A stretch of DNA of 64,000 nt from Pectobacterium sp. CFBP8739 (GCF_013449375.1 NZ_JACDRR010000011.1:124001-188000); one strand, 5' to 3'; shown: positions 27,146-37,063, numbered from the stretch's first letter. The notes: generated from the sequence alone by a model not told the origin. Translations and numbers: made by a program.

Positions 27146-27387
27146 AAATACCCCTTATTGACTAGTTACTAACATGAGTGACTAATGAGGCTTCTGGTAG
27201 CTCATTATTTTTGAATGAGCATTATGAGTATACTGCTGCTTATTTGTTTTATGGAAAATATTTTCATTTTTTGTGTAAAAAAAATTACACAGGCAGTTAT
27301 GACGAAGGCGTAGGTGATGTCTCTGATGAAATGTCGGGACGAATTGGCTTTCATCCCGAAAGTGTGGTTAGCAGGAGCGGCAGGACA

Positions 27388-27645
27388 TTATTCCACACCG
27401 GATCCTGCATTTTTCTCCAATGCGGCAGCAAGTCGGGCAAGGTATTTTTTCATCGCTGGATCTCGATTTTCATTTTGAGATTCGAGCGTCAGGTTATGAA
27501 TCATCAGTGTGTTTGCTTTCTCATCGAGGCAGAATGCCAGAGACGAAAAGGCGAGTTCCAGAGCATCGATTTTGCGTTGTTGCTCGCCAATCAGCCCCAG
27601 TAGTTCCCCGAATGTCATTGCCTCTTCTGGTTTTTCTACCGTCAT
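27388..27645 (-). CDS. Small helical protein of unknown function
   Basis: An 85-residue, mainly alpha-helical protein with heptad-like spacing of leucines (ELLGLIGEQQRKIDALELAFSSLAF) and a second amphipathic helix near the C-terminus (MKKYLARLAAALEKN). It is cytosolic, with no signal peptide and one Cys. GAGGG lies about 9 nt before the ATG. It occupies the bssS-dinI interval, where E. coli K-12 has no equivalent I can name. The helix layout loosely recalls small adapters such as IraP or YecF-type proteins, but I would not assign it. Coding is supported by the ribosome site, the length and the codon pattern. Confidence 0.62.
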   Translation of the reverse strand: MTVEKPEEAMTFGELLGLIGEQQRKIDALELAFSSLAFCLDEKANTLMIHNLTLESQNENRDPAMKKYLARLAAALEKNAGSGVE

Positions 27646-27733
27646 AACAGATACCCTCGGTCATAGCACATGGCGAAATGCCTCTTTAAACTGCCATTAC
27701 AGCCTATATCTTCCTTATCTTTCAAGCTTTAGA

Positions 27734-27973
27734 CTACTCTGTCGTAAACCAATCGTCGGCGCTTTCCCACGTTTCCTGCAAGATTTCAGAGATACGATCT
27801 TTGTCATCTTTACCTGCACCCATGACCGTCAGGTTATTTGCGGATGCATAACGAACCTGAATGGGGGTATCGGGGTAAATTTTGTGAATACGCTTTTCCA
27901 GCTCATGCCTGAGTGCTTCAATCGCACCGGCGGGTAACGGCGTTGTCTTTGCTAGAGTGATTTCTACGCGCAT
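27734..27973 (-). CDS. dinI: DNA damage-inducible protein DinI
   Basis: DinI binds RecA and modulates filament stability and LexA/UmuD cleavage in the SOS response. The 79-residue protein begins MRVEITLAKTTPLPAGAIEAL and ends RISEILQETWESADDWFTTE, both near identical to E. coli DinI; the acidic C-terminal helix that mimics DNA is intact. The ATG at 27973, with GGAGG just upstream, is chosen over an in-frame TTG four codons earlier. A LexA box lies about 20 bp upstream. The following gene on the same strand is an unknown small protein. Confidence 0.95.
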   Translation of the reverse strand: MRVEITLAKTTPLPAGAIEALRHELEKRIHKIYPDTPIQVRYASANNLTVMGAGKDDKDRISEILQETWESADDWFTTE

Positions 27974-27991
27974 GGTTGCCTCCAAACTTTA

Positions 27992-28011
27992 AACTGTTTA
28001 TTTATACAGTC
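27992..28011 (-). promoter_or_regulatory. LexA (SOS) box of dinI
   Basis: CTGT-N8-ACAG, inside AACTGTTTATTTATACAGTC, fits the enterobacterial LexA operator, with an AT-rich centre. Position just before dinI agrees with SOS control known in E. coli. Confidence 0.9.
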
Positions 28012-28039
28012 ATTACAAGTGGAGAACAAGACGCGCAAT

Positions 28040-28073
28040 AAAATTTAGCCCATCGGCATAATGCAGATGGGCT
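28040..28073 (-). terminator. Rho-independent terminator of pyrC
   Basis: Arms AGCCCATC/GATGGGCT with an 11-nt loop; on the minus strand the stem is followed by AAATTTTATT. It lies 7 bp after the pyrC stop codon. Confidence 0.75.
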
Positions 28074-28079
28074 TGTCGA

Positions 28080-29123
28080 TTAACGGACTGACCAGTTGAG
28101 ACTTTGTCCCGCCAGGAAGGGGATGAGTGACTCGTCACCGAGAGAGATTTCTTCTGGGAACGTGACCGTTTCACGGTGAAGTTCAATCCAACTGTCGTTT
28201 ACCGGTAGGTCATAAAAACGTGGGCCGTTCAGTGAGCAGAATGCTTCAAGTTTATCAAGCGCGTTCATTTCTTCAAAAACGGTGGCGTAGGTACTTAATG
28301 CTGCCTGGGCATTAAACACGCCAGCGCAGCCACAACTGGATTCTTTTCGGTGTTTTGCGTGAGGCGCGGAGTCAGTACCGAGGAAAAGGCGTTCACAGCC
28401 GCTGGCGACGGCTTCACGTAGCGCCTGCTGATGGGTATTGCGTTTTAAGATCGGCAGGCAGTACAGGTGAGGGCGAACGCCGCCAACCAGCATATGATTG
28501 CGGTTAAACATCAGGTGCTGTGGTGTAATGGTAGCGGCGAGATAATTATTACCTTCAACAACATACTGCGCGGCTTCTTTTGTCGTAATGTGCTCAAGGA
28601 CGATTTTCAGTTCTGGGAATTGTTGGCGCAATGGCTCCAGCACCGTTTCGATGAAGCGCGCTTCTCGGTCGAAAATATCAACGGCAGCGTCGGTAACTTC
28701 ACCGTGGATGAGCAGCGGCATACCCATTTTTTGCATTTTCTCCAGAATAGCGGAGATATTGGCGACGCTGGTTACTCCATGGCTGGAGTTTGTTGTGGCG
28801 TTGGCTGGGTATAATTTGGCTGCGGTAAAGACGCCTTGCTCAAAGCCATTCACGATTTCATTGGGATCAAGCGCATCGGTCAGGTAGCACGTCATCAACG
28901 GCTGAAAGTCATCGCCCTGCGGAACCGCGGCCAGAATACGCTGACGATATGCGATAGCGCTGGCTACGGTAGTAATCGGTGGCGTCAGGTTAGGCATAAC
29001 AATCGCACGGCCAAAGAAACGGCTGGTATAGGGGAGAACGGTTTCCAGCATCCGATCGTCACGCAGGTGAATGTGCCAATCGTCAGGGCGACGGATTTTA
29101 AGAATAGTGGGCTGTGCGGTCAT
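28080..29123 (-). CDS. pyrC: Dihydroorotase
   Basis: PyrC closes carbamoyl-aspartate to dihydroorotate, the third step of pyrimidine synthesis. The 347-residue protein has the zinc ligands H17 and H19 in DWHIHLRDD, the Lys of [18 protein letters not shown] that is carboxylated to bridge the two metals, the later His ligands ([15 protein letters not shown]) and the catalytic Asp in FLGTDSAPH. The GGAGCGC before the ATG is consistent with the E. coli type of leader, where a pyrimidine-controlled hairpin can hide the ribosome site, but I did not prove such a hairpin. Followed by dinI on the same strand. Confidence 0.96.
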   Translation of the reverse strand: MTAQPTILKIRRPDDWHIHLRDDRMLETVLPYTSRFFGRAIVMPNLTPPITTVASAIAYRQRILAAVPQGDDFQPLMTCYLTDALDPNEIVNGFEQGVFTAAKLYPANATTNSSHGVTSVANISAILEKMQKMGMPLLIHGEVTDAAVDIFDREARFIETVLEPLRQQFPELKIVLEHITTKEAAQYVVEGNNYLAATITPQHLMFNRNHMLVGGVRPHLYCLPILKRNTHQQALREAVASGCERLFLGTDSAPHAKHRKESSCGCAGVFNAQAALSTYATVFEEMNALDKLEAFCSLNGPRFYDLPVNDSWIELHRETVTFPEEISLGDESLIPFLAGQSLNWSVR

Positions 29124-29306
29124 GGAATTGCGCTCCGGCGGTCAGTAGAAAACATCGTATTTCGGTTGGTTTTGGGACTGATACGGCGGGGGATAAGGAT
29201 AAGCGTAAAGCCATTCGAATGCATCCGTTTGTTGATGAATGCTTGAAATTAACCGTGAATTGGCATCTGATAGCACTATCTTTTCATTGATAAATAAGGG
29301 ATGTAT

Positions 29307-29594
29307 ATGGAAATTCGTATTGTCGCTACCATTCAGGCAAAAGCAGAGTTCATTGCAGACGTTACCGCAACGCTAAAGCGCGTGGTGGCACCTAGCCGAC
29401 AGGAAGCGGGTAATGTGCAGTACGATCTGCATGAAGCCGTAGATAAAGCCGGTTCGTTTGTGTTCTTCGAGCGCTGGAAAGATCGAGAGGCTTTGACATC
29501 ACATGAGCAGAGCGATCACTTCAAGAACCTGCTTGCTGAACTGGATGGCAAAACGGACAGCGTAGATATCAAACTATTGAATCTTTTAGGCTAA
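29307..29594 (+). CDS. Antibiotic biosynthesis monooxygenase (ABM) domain protein
   Basis: A 95-residue protein with one ABM (dimeric ferredoxin-like) domain, similar to YgiN-type quinol monooxygenases. Typical features are the strand MEIRIVATIQAKAEF, the VVAPSRQEAGNVQYDLHEA segment and FVFFERWKDREALTSHEQSDHFKN. The ATG at 29307 is favoured over one two codons earlier because AGGG stands 6 nt before it. Divergent from pyrC and convergent with rne, with which it shares a terminator. The E. coli K-12 pyrC-rne interval has no equivalent that I recall. Substrate unknown. Confidence 0.87.
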   Translation: MEIRIVATIQAKAEFIADVTATLKRVVAPSRQEAGNVQYDLHEAVDKAGSFVFFERWKDREALTSHEQSDHFKNLLAELDGKTDSVDIKLLNLLG

Positions 29595-29613
29595 CAAAAG
29601 CACTATTCATAAA

Positions 29614-29637
29614 AAAACCCGCCAATTGGCGGGTTTT
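29614..29637. terminator. Bidirectional terminator between the ABM gene and rne
   Basis: AAAACCCGCCA/TGGCGGGTTTT with a short AT centre, flanked by A and T tracts on both sides, so it can serve both convergent genes. Confidence 0.88.
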
Positions 29638-29654
29638 GTCTATAGATGTCAGAA

Positions 29655-32600
29655 TTACTCGCTGACTGGTGTAGGTTTGGTTGCTGGCGCAGTTGACTGG
29701 TTAACTGCCGCATGACCGCCTGCCGAACCTTTTCCAGAGAACGGATAGGTAGGACGAATCCAATCACTGTGTCGGGCAGGTTCCGCGTGGTATGCCGGCG
29801 CTGGTGCTTTAGTCATTGGCGCTGTTGCATGGAATTTATAGCGAGGCTGCTCAGCAACGGCTGCTGCTTTTGTTACACTCACTACAGTCTCTGCCACATC
29901 TGCTTTCTCGGTTGCATCAGCGATGCTATCTGCTTGTTTGTCTTCTGCAACGGCTTCCGTAGCGACATCGTCAGCTACGACAGTTTCAGTCACTACCGCT
30001 TCAGCTACTGTGCCTTCAGTTGCAACAGGTTCAACGATCTGTGCGTCTTCCGCAGCCAGAGCTGTATCAGTCACCTTTGCGTCCTCTACGGCAGTTACGG
30101 CAACCGCAGTGATAGCATCGTCGATAGCGGTGTTCTCGGTAACGGGCTCGACGACGGTTTCTTCGTCTGCAGAACTTACCTCGACATTTGCGACATTGCT
30201 ATCCTGAATCACATCGGCAGATTGCGCTGTCGCGGTTACAATAGCCTCTTCCTGAGTGACGGCTTCAGCAATCGCCACGTTTTTCACTGCACTGGATTCC
30301 GCTGTATCCGCTTGTGTCGCCACTGCGGTTTCAACGACGGCAGGTAACAGCGGTGTTTCAATCGCTGCAACGTTTTCGCCCTGCGGTTGACCTTCAACTT
30401 GCTGTATCTGTGCAAGAGGATAGGTAACCCATACTTTTCCTGATGCCATTTCCGGTGATGCGGCGGCAAATTCCAACTGCATCGGAGACTGAGACGGGTA
30501 ACGCTCATCACGATAGCGACGACGGCGTTGACCGCTGACGCGCAGATGGCGTGGCGAGCGACGTGAACGGCGTGGCATACCACCGTTCTCAGCGTTGGCA
30601 CGATTTGCGTCGTTTGGCTCGTTATCGATCTCGTTATTGTCTACCGCAACATCGCTTGGCTTGACGTAAGATTGAGCCTGCTCAGATGGAACAGCGGCAG
30701 GTGCTGCGCTATCAGAGAGGGTATCCTGCTGAACGTCGGACTGAACGCGTACTTTTTGCGTCAGTTGGCGGCGTTGGCGCCGTGGCATAACCTGAATCGG
30801 TTTATCCTGCTCGGCTGCGTTGTCATCGGAATCATCAACTGCTGGCTGAACTTTTGACTCATTAGAAGCCTGACGGCGTTCGTCCTGACGACGACGCTGA
30901 CGCTCAGCACGTGGTTCACGGCGCGGCTGCTCTTCTGAACTGGTTTTTTCCGCGTTTTCTGCAACCACTTCTTCGTTCTGTCGCTTATTACGGCGCTGCT
31001 CATCACGCTGTTCACGATTGTCACGATTGTCACGATTGTCACGATTGTCACGATTGTCACGAGAACCACGATCGCGGCGATTATTACCCTGACGACGTGA
31101 ATTACGACGTTCAGAACGCTGGCCTTCAGCAGATTTCTCTTCTTCGGCCTTCTTCTCGTCAACGCTATCCGCTGCTTTTACCGCAGGTTCAGAAGCAAAG
31201 GCATTTTTTAAGGCGCTGAAGAAACGGCTGATAAGGCCTGGTTGAGCGGCTTCCGCAGGTTTCGCTGCAGCAGGGGGCGCCTTGGTTACCGACGGTGCGG
31301 TTTCCGCTGGCATTTCTGCCATGGTAAACGTCGCTAAAGCAGGTTGTTCTGGCTGTTTACGCTCAATCGTCTGTTCGTCTTGCTGTTGCTGCGTTTCCGT
31401 TTCCAAACGCTGAGGAAGCAGATAGCTGAGCGTTGGCTTTTCTTCGCCTTTACGGACGCGGACAACGGAGTAGTGCGGCGTTTGCATGCCGTCGTGTGGC
31501 ACGATGACGGCGCGCACGCCACCTTGACGTTTCTCAATGGCGTTAACAGCGTCACGCTTTTCATTCAGCAAATAAGAAGCAATCTGGACTGGAACAATTG
31601 CGTGGACTTCTTTGGTATTTTCTTTCAGCGCTTCTTCTTCAATCAGACGAAGAATGGACAGGGAAAGTGATTCATTGTCACGAATCGTACCGGTACCGCT
31701 ACAGCGTGGGCAGACGTGGTGGCTGGATTCGCCCAATGACGGGCTCAGGCGCTGACGCGACATTTCCAGCAGTCCAAAGCGGGAAATCCGGCCAATCTGA
31801 ATACGTGCGCGATCCTGGCGCACGGAGTCGCGTAGGCGGTTTTCCACTTCACGCTGGTGGCGAACCGGCGTCATATCAATGAAGTCGATAACAATCAGGC
31901 CACCGAGGTCACGTAGGCGCAATTGGCGAGCAATTTCATCTGCGGCTTCAAGGTTGGTATTAAACGCGGTTTCTTCGATATCGCCACCGCGCGTTGCTCG
32001 GGCGGAGTTAATATCAATCGCCGTCAGCGCTTCGGTGGTATCGATAACGATAGAACCGCCAGATGGCAAACGAACCTCACGCTGGAAAGCCGATTCGATC
32101 TGCGATTCGATCTGATAGTGGCTGAAAAGCGGGATTTCACCACTGTACAGTTTGATTTTGCTGCTGAAATCAGGGCGACCCAACGCAGAAATATGTTCTT
32201 TCGCCAGATCGAGAATTTTCGGGTTGTCGATCAATATCTCGCCAATGTCTGGGCGCAGATAATCACGGAAAGCGCGGACAATGACATTACTTTCCTGATG
32301 GATCAGGAATGGTGCAGGGCGGCCTTCGGCAGCTTTTTTGATCGCGTCCCAGTGTTTCAGACGGAAAGCCAGATCCCATTGCAGCGCTTCAGCGGATTTG
32401 CCTACACCCGCGGTGCGAACAATGAGTCCCATACCATCAGGTAGTTGCAGCGATCCCAGTGCTTCTTTAAGCTCGGTGCGATCATCACCTTCGATGCGGC
32501 GGGAGATTCCACCGGCACGTGGGTTATTCGGCATTAAGACCAGATAGCTACCCGCCAGGCTGATAAAGGTGGTCAGCGCTGCGCCTTTGTTGCCACGCTC

Positions 32601-32921
32601 TTCTTTGTCTACCTGAACAATGACTTCCTGACCTTCACGTAACACATCTTTAATGTTAGGACGACCATGGGAAGCATAGTTGCTGGGGAAGTATTCGCGG
32701 GCGATTTCTTTAAGAGGGAGGAAACCATGTCTTTCTGCGCCGTAATCAACAAAAGCCGCTTCAAGACTGGGTTCGATACGAGTGATTTTACCTTTGTAGA
32801 TATTTGCTTTCTTCTGCTCATGACCTGGACTTTCGATATCCAAATCATACAGCCGTTGACCATCAACCAAGGCAACACGCAACTCTTCCTGCTGAGTTGC
32901 GTTAATTAACATTCTTTTCAT
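29655..32921 (-). CDS. rne: Ribonuclease E
   Basis: RNase E is the essential endoribonuclease of mRNA decay and rRNA/tRNA processing and the scaffold of the degradosome. The 1088-residue protein starts [21 protein letters not shown]; in-frame ATGs up to 51 nt upstream are not family-like. The catalytic half (to about residue 530) has the S1 domain, the DNase I-like subdomain with [19 protein letters not shown] and IDFIDM, supplying the catalytic Asp residues, and the Zn-link CPRCSGTG. The C-terminal half is disordered and contains an Arg-rich RNA-binding stretch with an R-D-N tandem repeat, the conserved second RNA-binding site [18 protein letters not shown], a long acidic Val/Ala-rich section, and the C-terminal PNPase-binding tail (HSDWIRP...[10 protein letters not shown]). 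A long leader precedes it. Confidence 0.97.
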   Translation of the reverse strand: MKRMLINATQQEELRVALVDGQRLYDLDIESPGHEQKKANIYKGKITRIEPSLEAAFVDYGAERHGFLPLKEIAREYFPSNYASHGRPNIKDVLREGQEVIVQVDKEERGNKGAALTTFISLAGSYLVLMPNNPRAGGISRRIEGDDRTELKEALGSLQLPDGMGLIVRTAGVGKSAEALQWDLAFRLKHWDAIKKAAEGRPAPFLIHQESNVIVRAFRDYLRPDIGEILIDNPKILDLAKEHISALGRPDFSSKIKLYSGEIPLFSHYQIESQIESAFQREVRLPSGGSIVIDTTEALTAIDINSARATRGGDIEETAFNTNLEAADEIARQLRLRDLGGLIVIDFIDMTPVRHQREVENRLRDSVRQDRARIQIGRISRFGLLEMSRQRLSPSLGESSHHVCPRCSGTGTIRDNESLSLSILRLIEEEALKENTKEVHAIVPVQIASYLLNEKRDAVNAIEKRQGGVRAVIVPHDGMQTPHYSVVRVRKGEEKPTLSYLLPQRLETETQQQQDEQTIERKQPEQPALATFTMAEMPAETAPSVTKAPPAAAKPAEAAQPGLISRFFSALKNAFASEPAVKAADSVDEKKAEEEKSAEGQRSERRNSRRQGNNRRDRGSRDNRDNRDNRDNRDNREQRDEQRRNKRQNEEVVAENAEKTSSEEQPRREPRAERQRRRQDERRQASNESKVQPAVDDSDDNAAEQDKPIQVMPRRQRRQLTQKVRVQSDVQQDTLSDSAAPAAVPSEQAQSYVKPSDVAVDNNEIDNEPNDANRANAENGGMPRRSRRSPRHLRVSGQRRRRYRDERYPSQSPMQLEFAAASPEMASGKVWVTYPLAQIQQVEGQPQGENVAAIETPLLPAVVETAVATQADTAESSAVKNVAIAEAVTQEEAIVTATAQSADVIQDSNVANVEVSSADEETVVEPVTENTAIDDAITAVAVTAVEDAKVTDTALAAEDAQIVEPVATEGTVAEAVVTETVVADDVATEAVAEDKQADSIADATEKADVAETVVSVTKAAAVAEQPRYKFHATAPMTKAPAPAYHAEPARHSDWIRPTYPFSGKGSAGGHAAVNQSTAPATKPTPVSE
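31013..31057 (-). repeat. 9-bp tandem repeat inside rne
   Basis: Five perfect copies of CACGATTGT (plus strand) encode consecutive Arg-Asp-Asn units in the RNA-binding region of RNase E. Degenerate copies flank the array. Being a multiple of 3, copy changes would keep the frame. Confidence 0.95.
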
Positions 32922-33527
32922 CTTCAACTTACTCGTTATTTTTACTTGCATTATTGATAGAGCTGCGGACAAAAGAACCGCATGACCGGAGTGAACCGAT
33001 GGCCTCGTGGCTTATCGCAGGGACGTCAACCTCCCGGTTGTCGCCTGCATAGAGACGCATGTTTCGGTAGCCTGTGTTTCCTGATGGAAAACAGCGCGTT
33101 TACTGAGGGAACAGCTTCTGAATAATGTCGCCAGATCTGATTCCATTTACCGGCCAAGCTGCAATCCGCAGCCCGCTAACTGCTTGATTTCGCATTACGT
33201 CTTACGCCATTGCTGCGTGTGTGCGTCATCAGGCAAATTTAATAATTTCGCAATATCCCCGTGTTTTATCGGAAATCCACGTGGGAAACGCAAAAGCATT
33301 ATTCCACTGCTGATACCGTTATAGCAAGGTGACTTTGCCTGTCTGTATGAAGATAATTCTGCCGTGATCACCAAAACGGGCAGGGTTTGATGCTACAACG
33401 CAATTCACCCGTCACTTACTCGCGTTACTTACCCGATAGTGCAACAATATCTTCATAAGTCAGACACACAGTTAAGCACAGAAAAAGAAGTGGCGCTATC
33501 GGGTTGCTCTATTTAGAATCGCGCATC
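32922..33527. other. Divergent rne-rluC intergenic region with long rne leader
   Basis: 606 bp separate the two start codons. In E. coli the rne mRNA has a leader of about 360 nt whose hairpins are bound by RNase E for autoregulation. A candidate promoter at 33298-33327 would give about 370 nt here, so the same kind of feedback is likely. No gene is seen. Confidence 0.65.
33298..33327 (-). promoter_or_regulatory. Candidate rne promoter
   Basis: On the minus strand TTGCTA, an 18-bp spacer and AATAAT. The predicted start near 33291 gives a leader of roughly 370 nt, close to that of E. coli rne. The boxes are seen; the function is inferred. Confidence 0.45.
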
Positions 33528-34484
33528 ATGAAAACAGATAATCCTTCAGTACAATTTGTGACGATCTCCGCAGATGAAGCGGGGCAGCGCGTCGATAATT
33601 TTTTGCATACCCACTTAAAGGGTGTGCCTAAAAGCATGGTTTACCGCATCTTGCGTAAAGGTGAGGTAAGAATAAATAAGAAGCGTGTCAAGCCTGAGTA
33701 TAAATTGCTCGACGGTGACGTTATTCGTATTCCGCCTATTCGACAGGCAGAACGTGATGAAACGCCTGTTTCTGCGAGTCTTGGTAAAGTGGCGGCGTTG
33801 GCCGAGTGTATTATTTATGAAGATGACTACCTGTTAGTGCTAAATAAGCCCTCGGGTACGGCCGTGCATGGCGGCAGTGGTCTAAGTTTCGGCGTGATTG
33901 AAGGGCTGCGCGCTTTACGCCCGGAAGCGCGTTTTCTGGAGTTAGTACACCGTCTCGACCGCGATACATCGGGCGTTTTGCTGGTCGCAAAAAAACGCTC
34001 GGCCTTACGTTCTCTGCACGAACAGTTGCGGCTGAAAGGTATGCAAAAAGACTATCTGGCGCTGGTTCGTGGTCAGTGGCAGTCTCATTGCAAAGTGGTT
34101 CAGGCTCCGTTGTTGAAAAATATTCTGCAAAGCGGTGAGCGCGTCGTGCGAGTTAATAGCGACGGTAAGCCGTCAGAAACGCGCTTTAAAATAGAAGAAC
34201 GTTTTGAACACGCGACACTGGTGCGGGCGAGCCCTGTCACAGGACGTACGCATCAAATTCGTGTGCATACTCAGTATGCTGGGCATCCGATAGCATTTGA
34301 CGACCGTTACGGCGATCGGGAGTTCGATGAACAACTGGCGGATACCGGTTTAAAACGTCTGTTCCTGCATGCGCAGGCGCTGCGTTTTGAGCACCCGAAT
34401 ACCGGTGAAACGCTGAGAATCGAAGCGCCACTGGATAGCGGACTGCGTCGCTGTCTTCAGGCGTTGCGCAAGACCAAAGCGTAA
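33528..34484 (+). CDS. rluC: 23S rRNA pseudouridine(955/2504/2580) synthase RluC
   Basis: RluC makes three pseudouridines in 23S rRNA (955, 2504, 2580 in E. coli). The 318-residue protein has an N-terminal S4 RNA-binding domain (about residues 18-80, RVDNFLHTHLKGVPKSMVYRILRKGEVRIN; shown here as RVDNFL and MVYRILRKGEVRINKKRVKP) and the RluA-type catalytic domain with HRLDRDTSG, where D144 is the nucleophile, plus KDYLALVRG and GRTHQIRVH. The ATG at 33528 matches the family start; an in-frame start 24 nt upstream adds unrelated residues. The ribosome site is weak. Divergent from rne as in E. coli. Confidence 0.96.
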   Translation: MKTDNPSVQFVTISADEAGQRVDNFLHTHLKGVPKSMVYRILRKGEVRINKKRVKPEYKLLDGDVIRIPPIRQAERDETPVSASLGKVAALAECIIYEDDYLLVLNKPSGTAVHGGSGLSFGVIEGLRALRPEARFLELVHRLDRDTSGVLLVAKKRSALRSLHEQLRLKGMQKDYLALVRGQWQSHCKVVQAPLLKNILQSGERVVRVNSDGKPSETRFKIEERFEHATLVRASPVTGRTHQIRVHTQYAGHPIAFDDRYGDREFDEQLADTGLKRLFLHAQALRFEHPNTGETLRIEAPLDSGLRRCLQALRKTKA

Positions 34485-34511
34485 CTGTTGATACCTACAT
34501 GACTTTATTTG

Positions 34512-34541
34512 TCGGGATAGCGCGTCATTGTGCTATCCCGA
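34512..34541. terminator. Hairpin between convergent rluC and yceF
   Basis: Perfect 10-bp arms TCGGGATAGC/GCTATCCCGA around a 10-nt loop, 28 bp after rluC. T tracts are modest on both sides; probably a shared terminator. Confidence 0.6.
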
Positions 34542-34547
34542 TGGGTG

Positions 34548-35132
34548 TTATGCCGTCAAAGGGTTAATGCCTTCCTTTTGTAACATCTGAATCAGCGCGA
34601 TCAATGGTAACCCAATGAGCGTATTGGGATCGCGCCCAGATAATCGTTCAAATAATGCAATGCCCAACCCTTCGCTTTTGAAGCTGCCTGCACAGTTCCA
34701 TGGCTGCTCTTTCTCCAGATAGCCATCAATTTCCGCTTCCGTTAGCGTTCTAAAATGCACATCAAATGGCTCTGCGATGCTCTGTATTTCCTGCGTCGCA
34801 CTATTGAAAAGCGCTAAACCGGTAAAAAAGGAAACGCATTTCCCGCTGGCCTCTTGTAACTGCCGCGTCGCGTTAACCTTATTATGTGGTTTTCCTGTAA
34901 TGGTATTCCCCAGAACGCAAACCTGATCGGAGCCGATAATCAGGTGATTGGGGTAGTGCGTGGCCAACGCTTTAGCTTTGTTTTCAGCAAGGCGGATTAC
35001 AAGATCGACGGCGCTTTCATCTGGGAGTGGTGTTTCATCAATGTCCGGTGCCGCGCAAACAAAGGGGATCGCCAGCTTGTCCAATAAGGCGCGGCGATAT
35101 GGTGAGGTTGAGGCAAGAACGATCTGCTGCAT
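34548..35132 (-). CDS. yceF: Maf-like nucleotide pyrophosphatase YceF (7-methyl-GTP)
   Basis: A 194-residue Maf/HAM1-fold house-cleaning pyrophosphatase. YceF-type enzymes hydrolyse m7GTP and related modified nucleotides. The N-terminal motif [14 protein letters not shown], the middle [11 protein letters not shown] with its catalytic Asp, and [18 protein letters not shown] are typical; [15 protein letters not shown] fits the family. Divergent from yceD with 140 bp between starts, convergent with rluC, as in E. coli. Confidence 0.93.
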   Translation of the reverse strand: MQQIVLASTSPYRRALLDKLAIPFVCAAPDIDETPLPDESAVDLVIRLAENKAKALATHYPNHLIIGSDQVCVLGNTITGKPHNKVNATRQLQEASGKCVSFFTGLALFNSATQEIQSIAEPFDVHFRTLTEAEIDGYLEKEQPWNCAGSFKSEGLGIALFERLSGRDPNTLIGLPLIALIQMLQKEGINPLTA

Positions 35133-35272
35133 AATTTTTTGATAAACCGTAGCGTAATGATGAAAGGCATTTTAAACTGTGCGCCGCTCTGGAAGCGAAT
35201 ATTGGTGAAAGGTGGTGCATCACTGCCTTTTTCTTTGACTCTATGTCGTTACGACGTTAATATGCGCGCCCT

Positions 35273-35794
35273 ATGCAAAAGGTAAAATTACCCTTAACCC
35301 TTGATGCGGTCCGCACTGCTCAGAAGCGTTTAGATTACGTTGGTATCTATTCGCCAGAACAAGTAGAGCGTGTTGCCGAATCAGTGGTGAGTGTGGATAG
35401 TGATGTTCAGGCCTCTTTATCTTTCAATATTGATAATCAGCGTCTGGCAGTGATTGACGGTAACGCTGATGTTACGGTCACACTGATGTGTCAACGTTGC
35501 GGAAAGCCGTTTGAACATCAAGTCCATGCGACATTCTGTTTTAGCCCGGTCGTCAATGATGAGCAGGCCGAAGCGTTACCGGAAGCGTATGAGCCGATCG
35601 GCGTTGATGAATTTGGCGAAGTCGATCTGCTGGCAATGATTGAAGATGAAATTATTCTGATGTTGCCTATCGCCCCGGTGCATGATTCTGAACACTGTGA
35701 AGTGTCCGAAGCGGACATGGTGTTTGGCCAACTGCCTGAAGAGGCGGAAAAACCAAATCCGTTTGCCGTATTAGCCAGTTTAAAGCGTAAGTAA
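35273..35794 (+). CDS. yceD: YceD/DUF177 protein, 23S rRNA accumulation factor
   Basis: A 173-residue protein of the DUF177 family, which accompanies rpmF and plsX across bacteria and is needed for normal 23S rRNA levels. It has the family pattern: N-terminal [18 protein letters not shown], a central zinc-like [10 protein letters not shown], an acidic stretch after [31 protein letters not shown] (partial quote: [19 protein letters not shown]), HDSEHCEV, and a C-terminal [10 protein letters not shown] that resembles the L32 partner region. First gene of the yceD-rpmF-plsX-fab transcription unit, 16 bp before rpmF. Confidence 0.94.
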   Translation: MQKVKLPLTLDAVRTAQKRLDYVGIYSPEQVERVAESVVSVDSDVQASLSFNIDNQRLAVIDGNADVTVTLMCQRCGKPFEHQVHATFCFSPVVNDEQAEALPEAYEPIGVDEFGEVDLLAMIEDEIILMLPIAPVHDSEHCEVSEADMVFGQLPEEAEKPNPFAVLASLKRK

Positions 35795-35810
35795 TTAAGG
35801 AGTAAGGTCC

Positions 35811-35981
35811 ATGGCCGTACAACAAAACAAACCTAGCCGTTCCAAACGTGGTATGCGTCGTTCACACGATGCGTTGACTACCGCTTCTGTATCCGTAGAT
35901 AAAGTTTCTGGCGAAACTCACCTGCGTCACCACATCACTGCGGATGGTTACTACCGCGGTCGCAAGGTTATTGCTAAGTAA
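35811..35981 (+). CDS. rpmF: 50S ribosomal protein L32
   Basis: The 56-residue translation begins [20 protein letters not shown] after the initiator Met and ends [12 protein letters not shown], diagnostic for bacterial L32, with the HLRHHIT stretch in the middle. AAGGAG lies 10 nt before the ATG, typical of a highly expressed gene, and codon choice is strongly biased (CGT, GGT, AAA). It sits between yceD and plsX, the universal arrangement in this group, coupling ribosome and membrane lipid genes. Confidence 0.98.
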   Translation: MAVQQNKPSRSKRGMRRSHDALTTASVSVDKVSGETHLRHHITADGYYRGRKVIAK

Positions 35982-36010
35982 TTCTTGCGAATTATTTGCA
36001 AGTCAATACC

Positions 36011-37057
36011 TTGACACGCCTAACTCTGGCGTTAGATGCGATGGGCGGGGATTTTGGTCCCTGCGTAACAGTGCCTGCTGCATTGCAGGCACTGGCTTCT
36101 AATCCAGCTCTCAATTTGTTATTAGTCGGCGATCCTGCTGCGATTACACCATTACTTGCCAAAGTCGATTCTGATTTACTTTCCCGCTTAGAGGTTGTTC
36201 CGGCGGAGTCGGTTATTGCGAGTGATGCGAGGCCGTCGCAGGCTATTCGTGCCAGCCGTGGTACTTCAATGCGCATAGCGCTTGAGTTGATTAAAGACGG
36301 TAGGGCACATGCTTGTGTGAGCGCAGGCAATACGGGTGCGCTTATGGGGCTGGCTAAGCTCCTGATTAAGCCACTTGACGGTATTGAACGTCCTGCGTTG
36401 GTATCGGTCTTACCTCACCAGCAGTATGGAAAGACAGTCGTGTTGGATCTAGGGGCGAATGTTGACTGTGACAGCACGATGCTGGTTCAGTTTGCCGTGA
36501 TGGGCTCAGTGATGGCAGAAGAAGTGCTGGAACTGAAGAACCCTCGGGTCGCGTTGTTGAATATTGGTGAAGAAGAAAGCAAAGGGCTGAGCACTATCCG
36601 TGAAGCAGCGGCACAGCTAAAAGAGGCACCATCAATAAATTACATCGGTTACCTGGAAGGCAACGATCTGCTGACTGGGAAAACGGACGTGATGGTCTGT
36701 GACGGCTTTGTGGGGAATGTCACACTGAAAACGGTGGAAGGCGTGGTAAGGATGTTCCTGTCACTGCTGAAATCGCCAGCTTCAGGCCCTGGGCAAACAC
36801 AAAAACGGTCCTGGTGGTTGAAATGGCTAGGGCGTTTGTTACAAAAGCGCTTATCAAAGCGTTTCGGTCATTTGAACCCCGATCAATATAATGGCGCATG
36901 CCTGCTAGGATTGCGGGGAACTGTAATCAAAAGCCATGGTGCAGCAAACCAGAGAGCGTTTGCGGTTGCTATTGAACAGGCAATGCAGACGGTACGGCGG
37001 CAGCTTCCCGACCGGATTGCCGCCCGTCTAGAAGCGGTATTACCCAAGAGTGACTAA
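36011..37057 (+). CDS. plsX: Phosphate acyltransferase PlsX
   Basis: PlsX converts acyl-ACP to acyl-phosphate, feeding phospholipid synthesis through PlsY. The 348-residue protein has the family signatures [12 protein letters not shown] at the N-terminus, [53 protein letters not shown] and [11 protein letters not shown], and an ending with [19 protein letters not shown]. The TTG at 36011 gives the E. coli-like start (TRLTLALD); another in-frame TTG at 35996 is possible. Follows rpmF by 29 bp and precedes fabH by 6 bp. Confidence 0.95.
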   Translation: MTRLTLALDAMGGDFGPCVTVPAALQALASNPALNLLLVGDPAAITPLLAKVDSDLLSRLEVVPAESVIASDARPSQAIRASRGTSMRIALELIKDGRAHACVSAGNTGALMGLAKLLIKPLDGIERPALVSVLPHQQYGKTVVLDLGANVDCDSTMLVQFAVMGSVMAEEVLELKNPRVALLNIGEEESKGLSTIREAAAQLKEAPSINYIGYLEGNDLLTGKTDVMVCDGFVGNVTLKTVEGVVRMFLSLLKSPASGPGQTQKRSWWLKWLGRLLQKRLSKRFGHLNPDQYNGACLLGLRGTVIKSHGAANQRAFAVAIEQAMQTVRRQLPDRIAARLEAVLPKSD

Positions 37058-37063
37058 GCGTAC

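Noticed and set aside
29712-30347. 211-codon plus-strand frame opposite the rne 3' half
   Set aside because: Cys/Ser/Phe/Arg-rich low-complexity antisense of a repetitive acidic coding region; not a gene.
31013-31057. CRISPR-like array
   Set aside because: Units are 9 bp without spacers and lie in frame within rne; a coding minisatellite.
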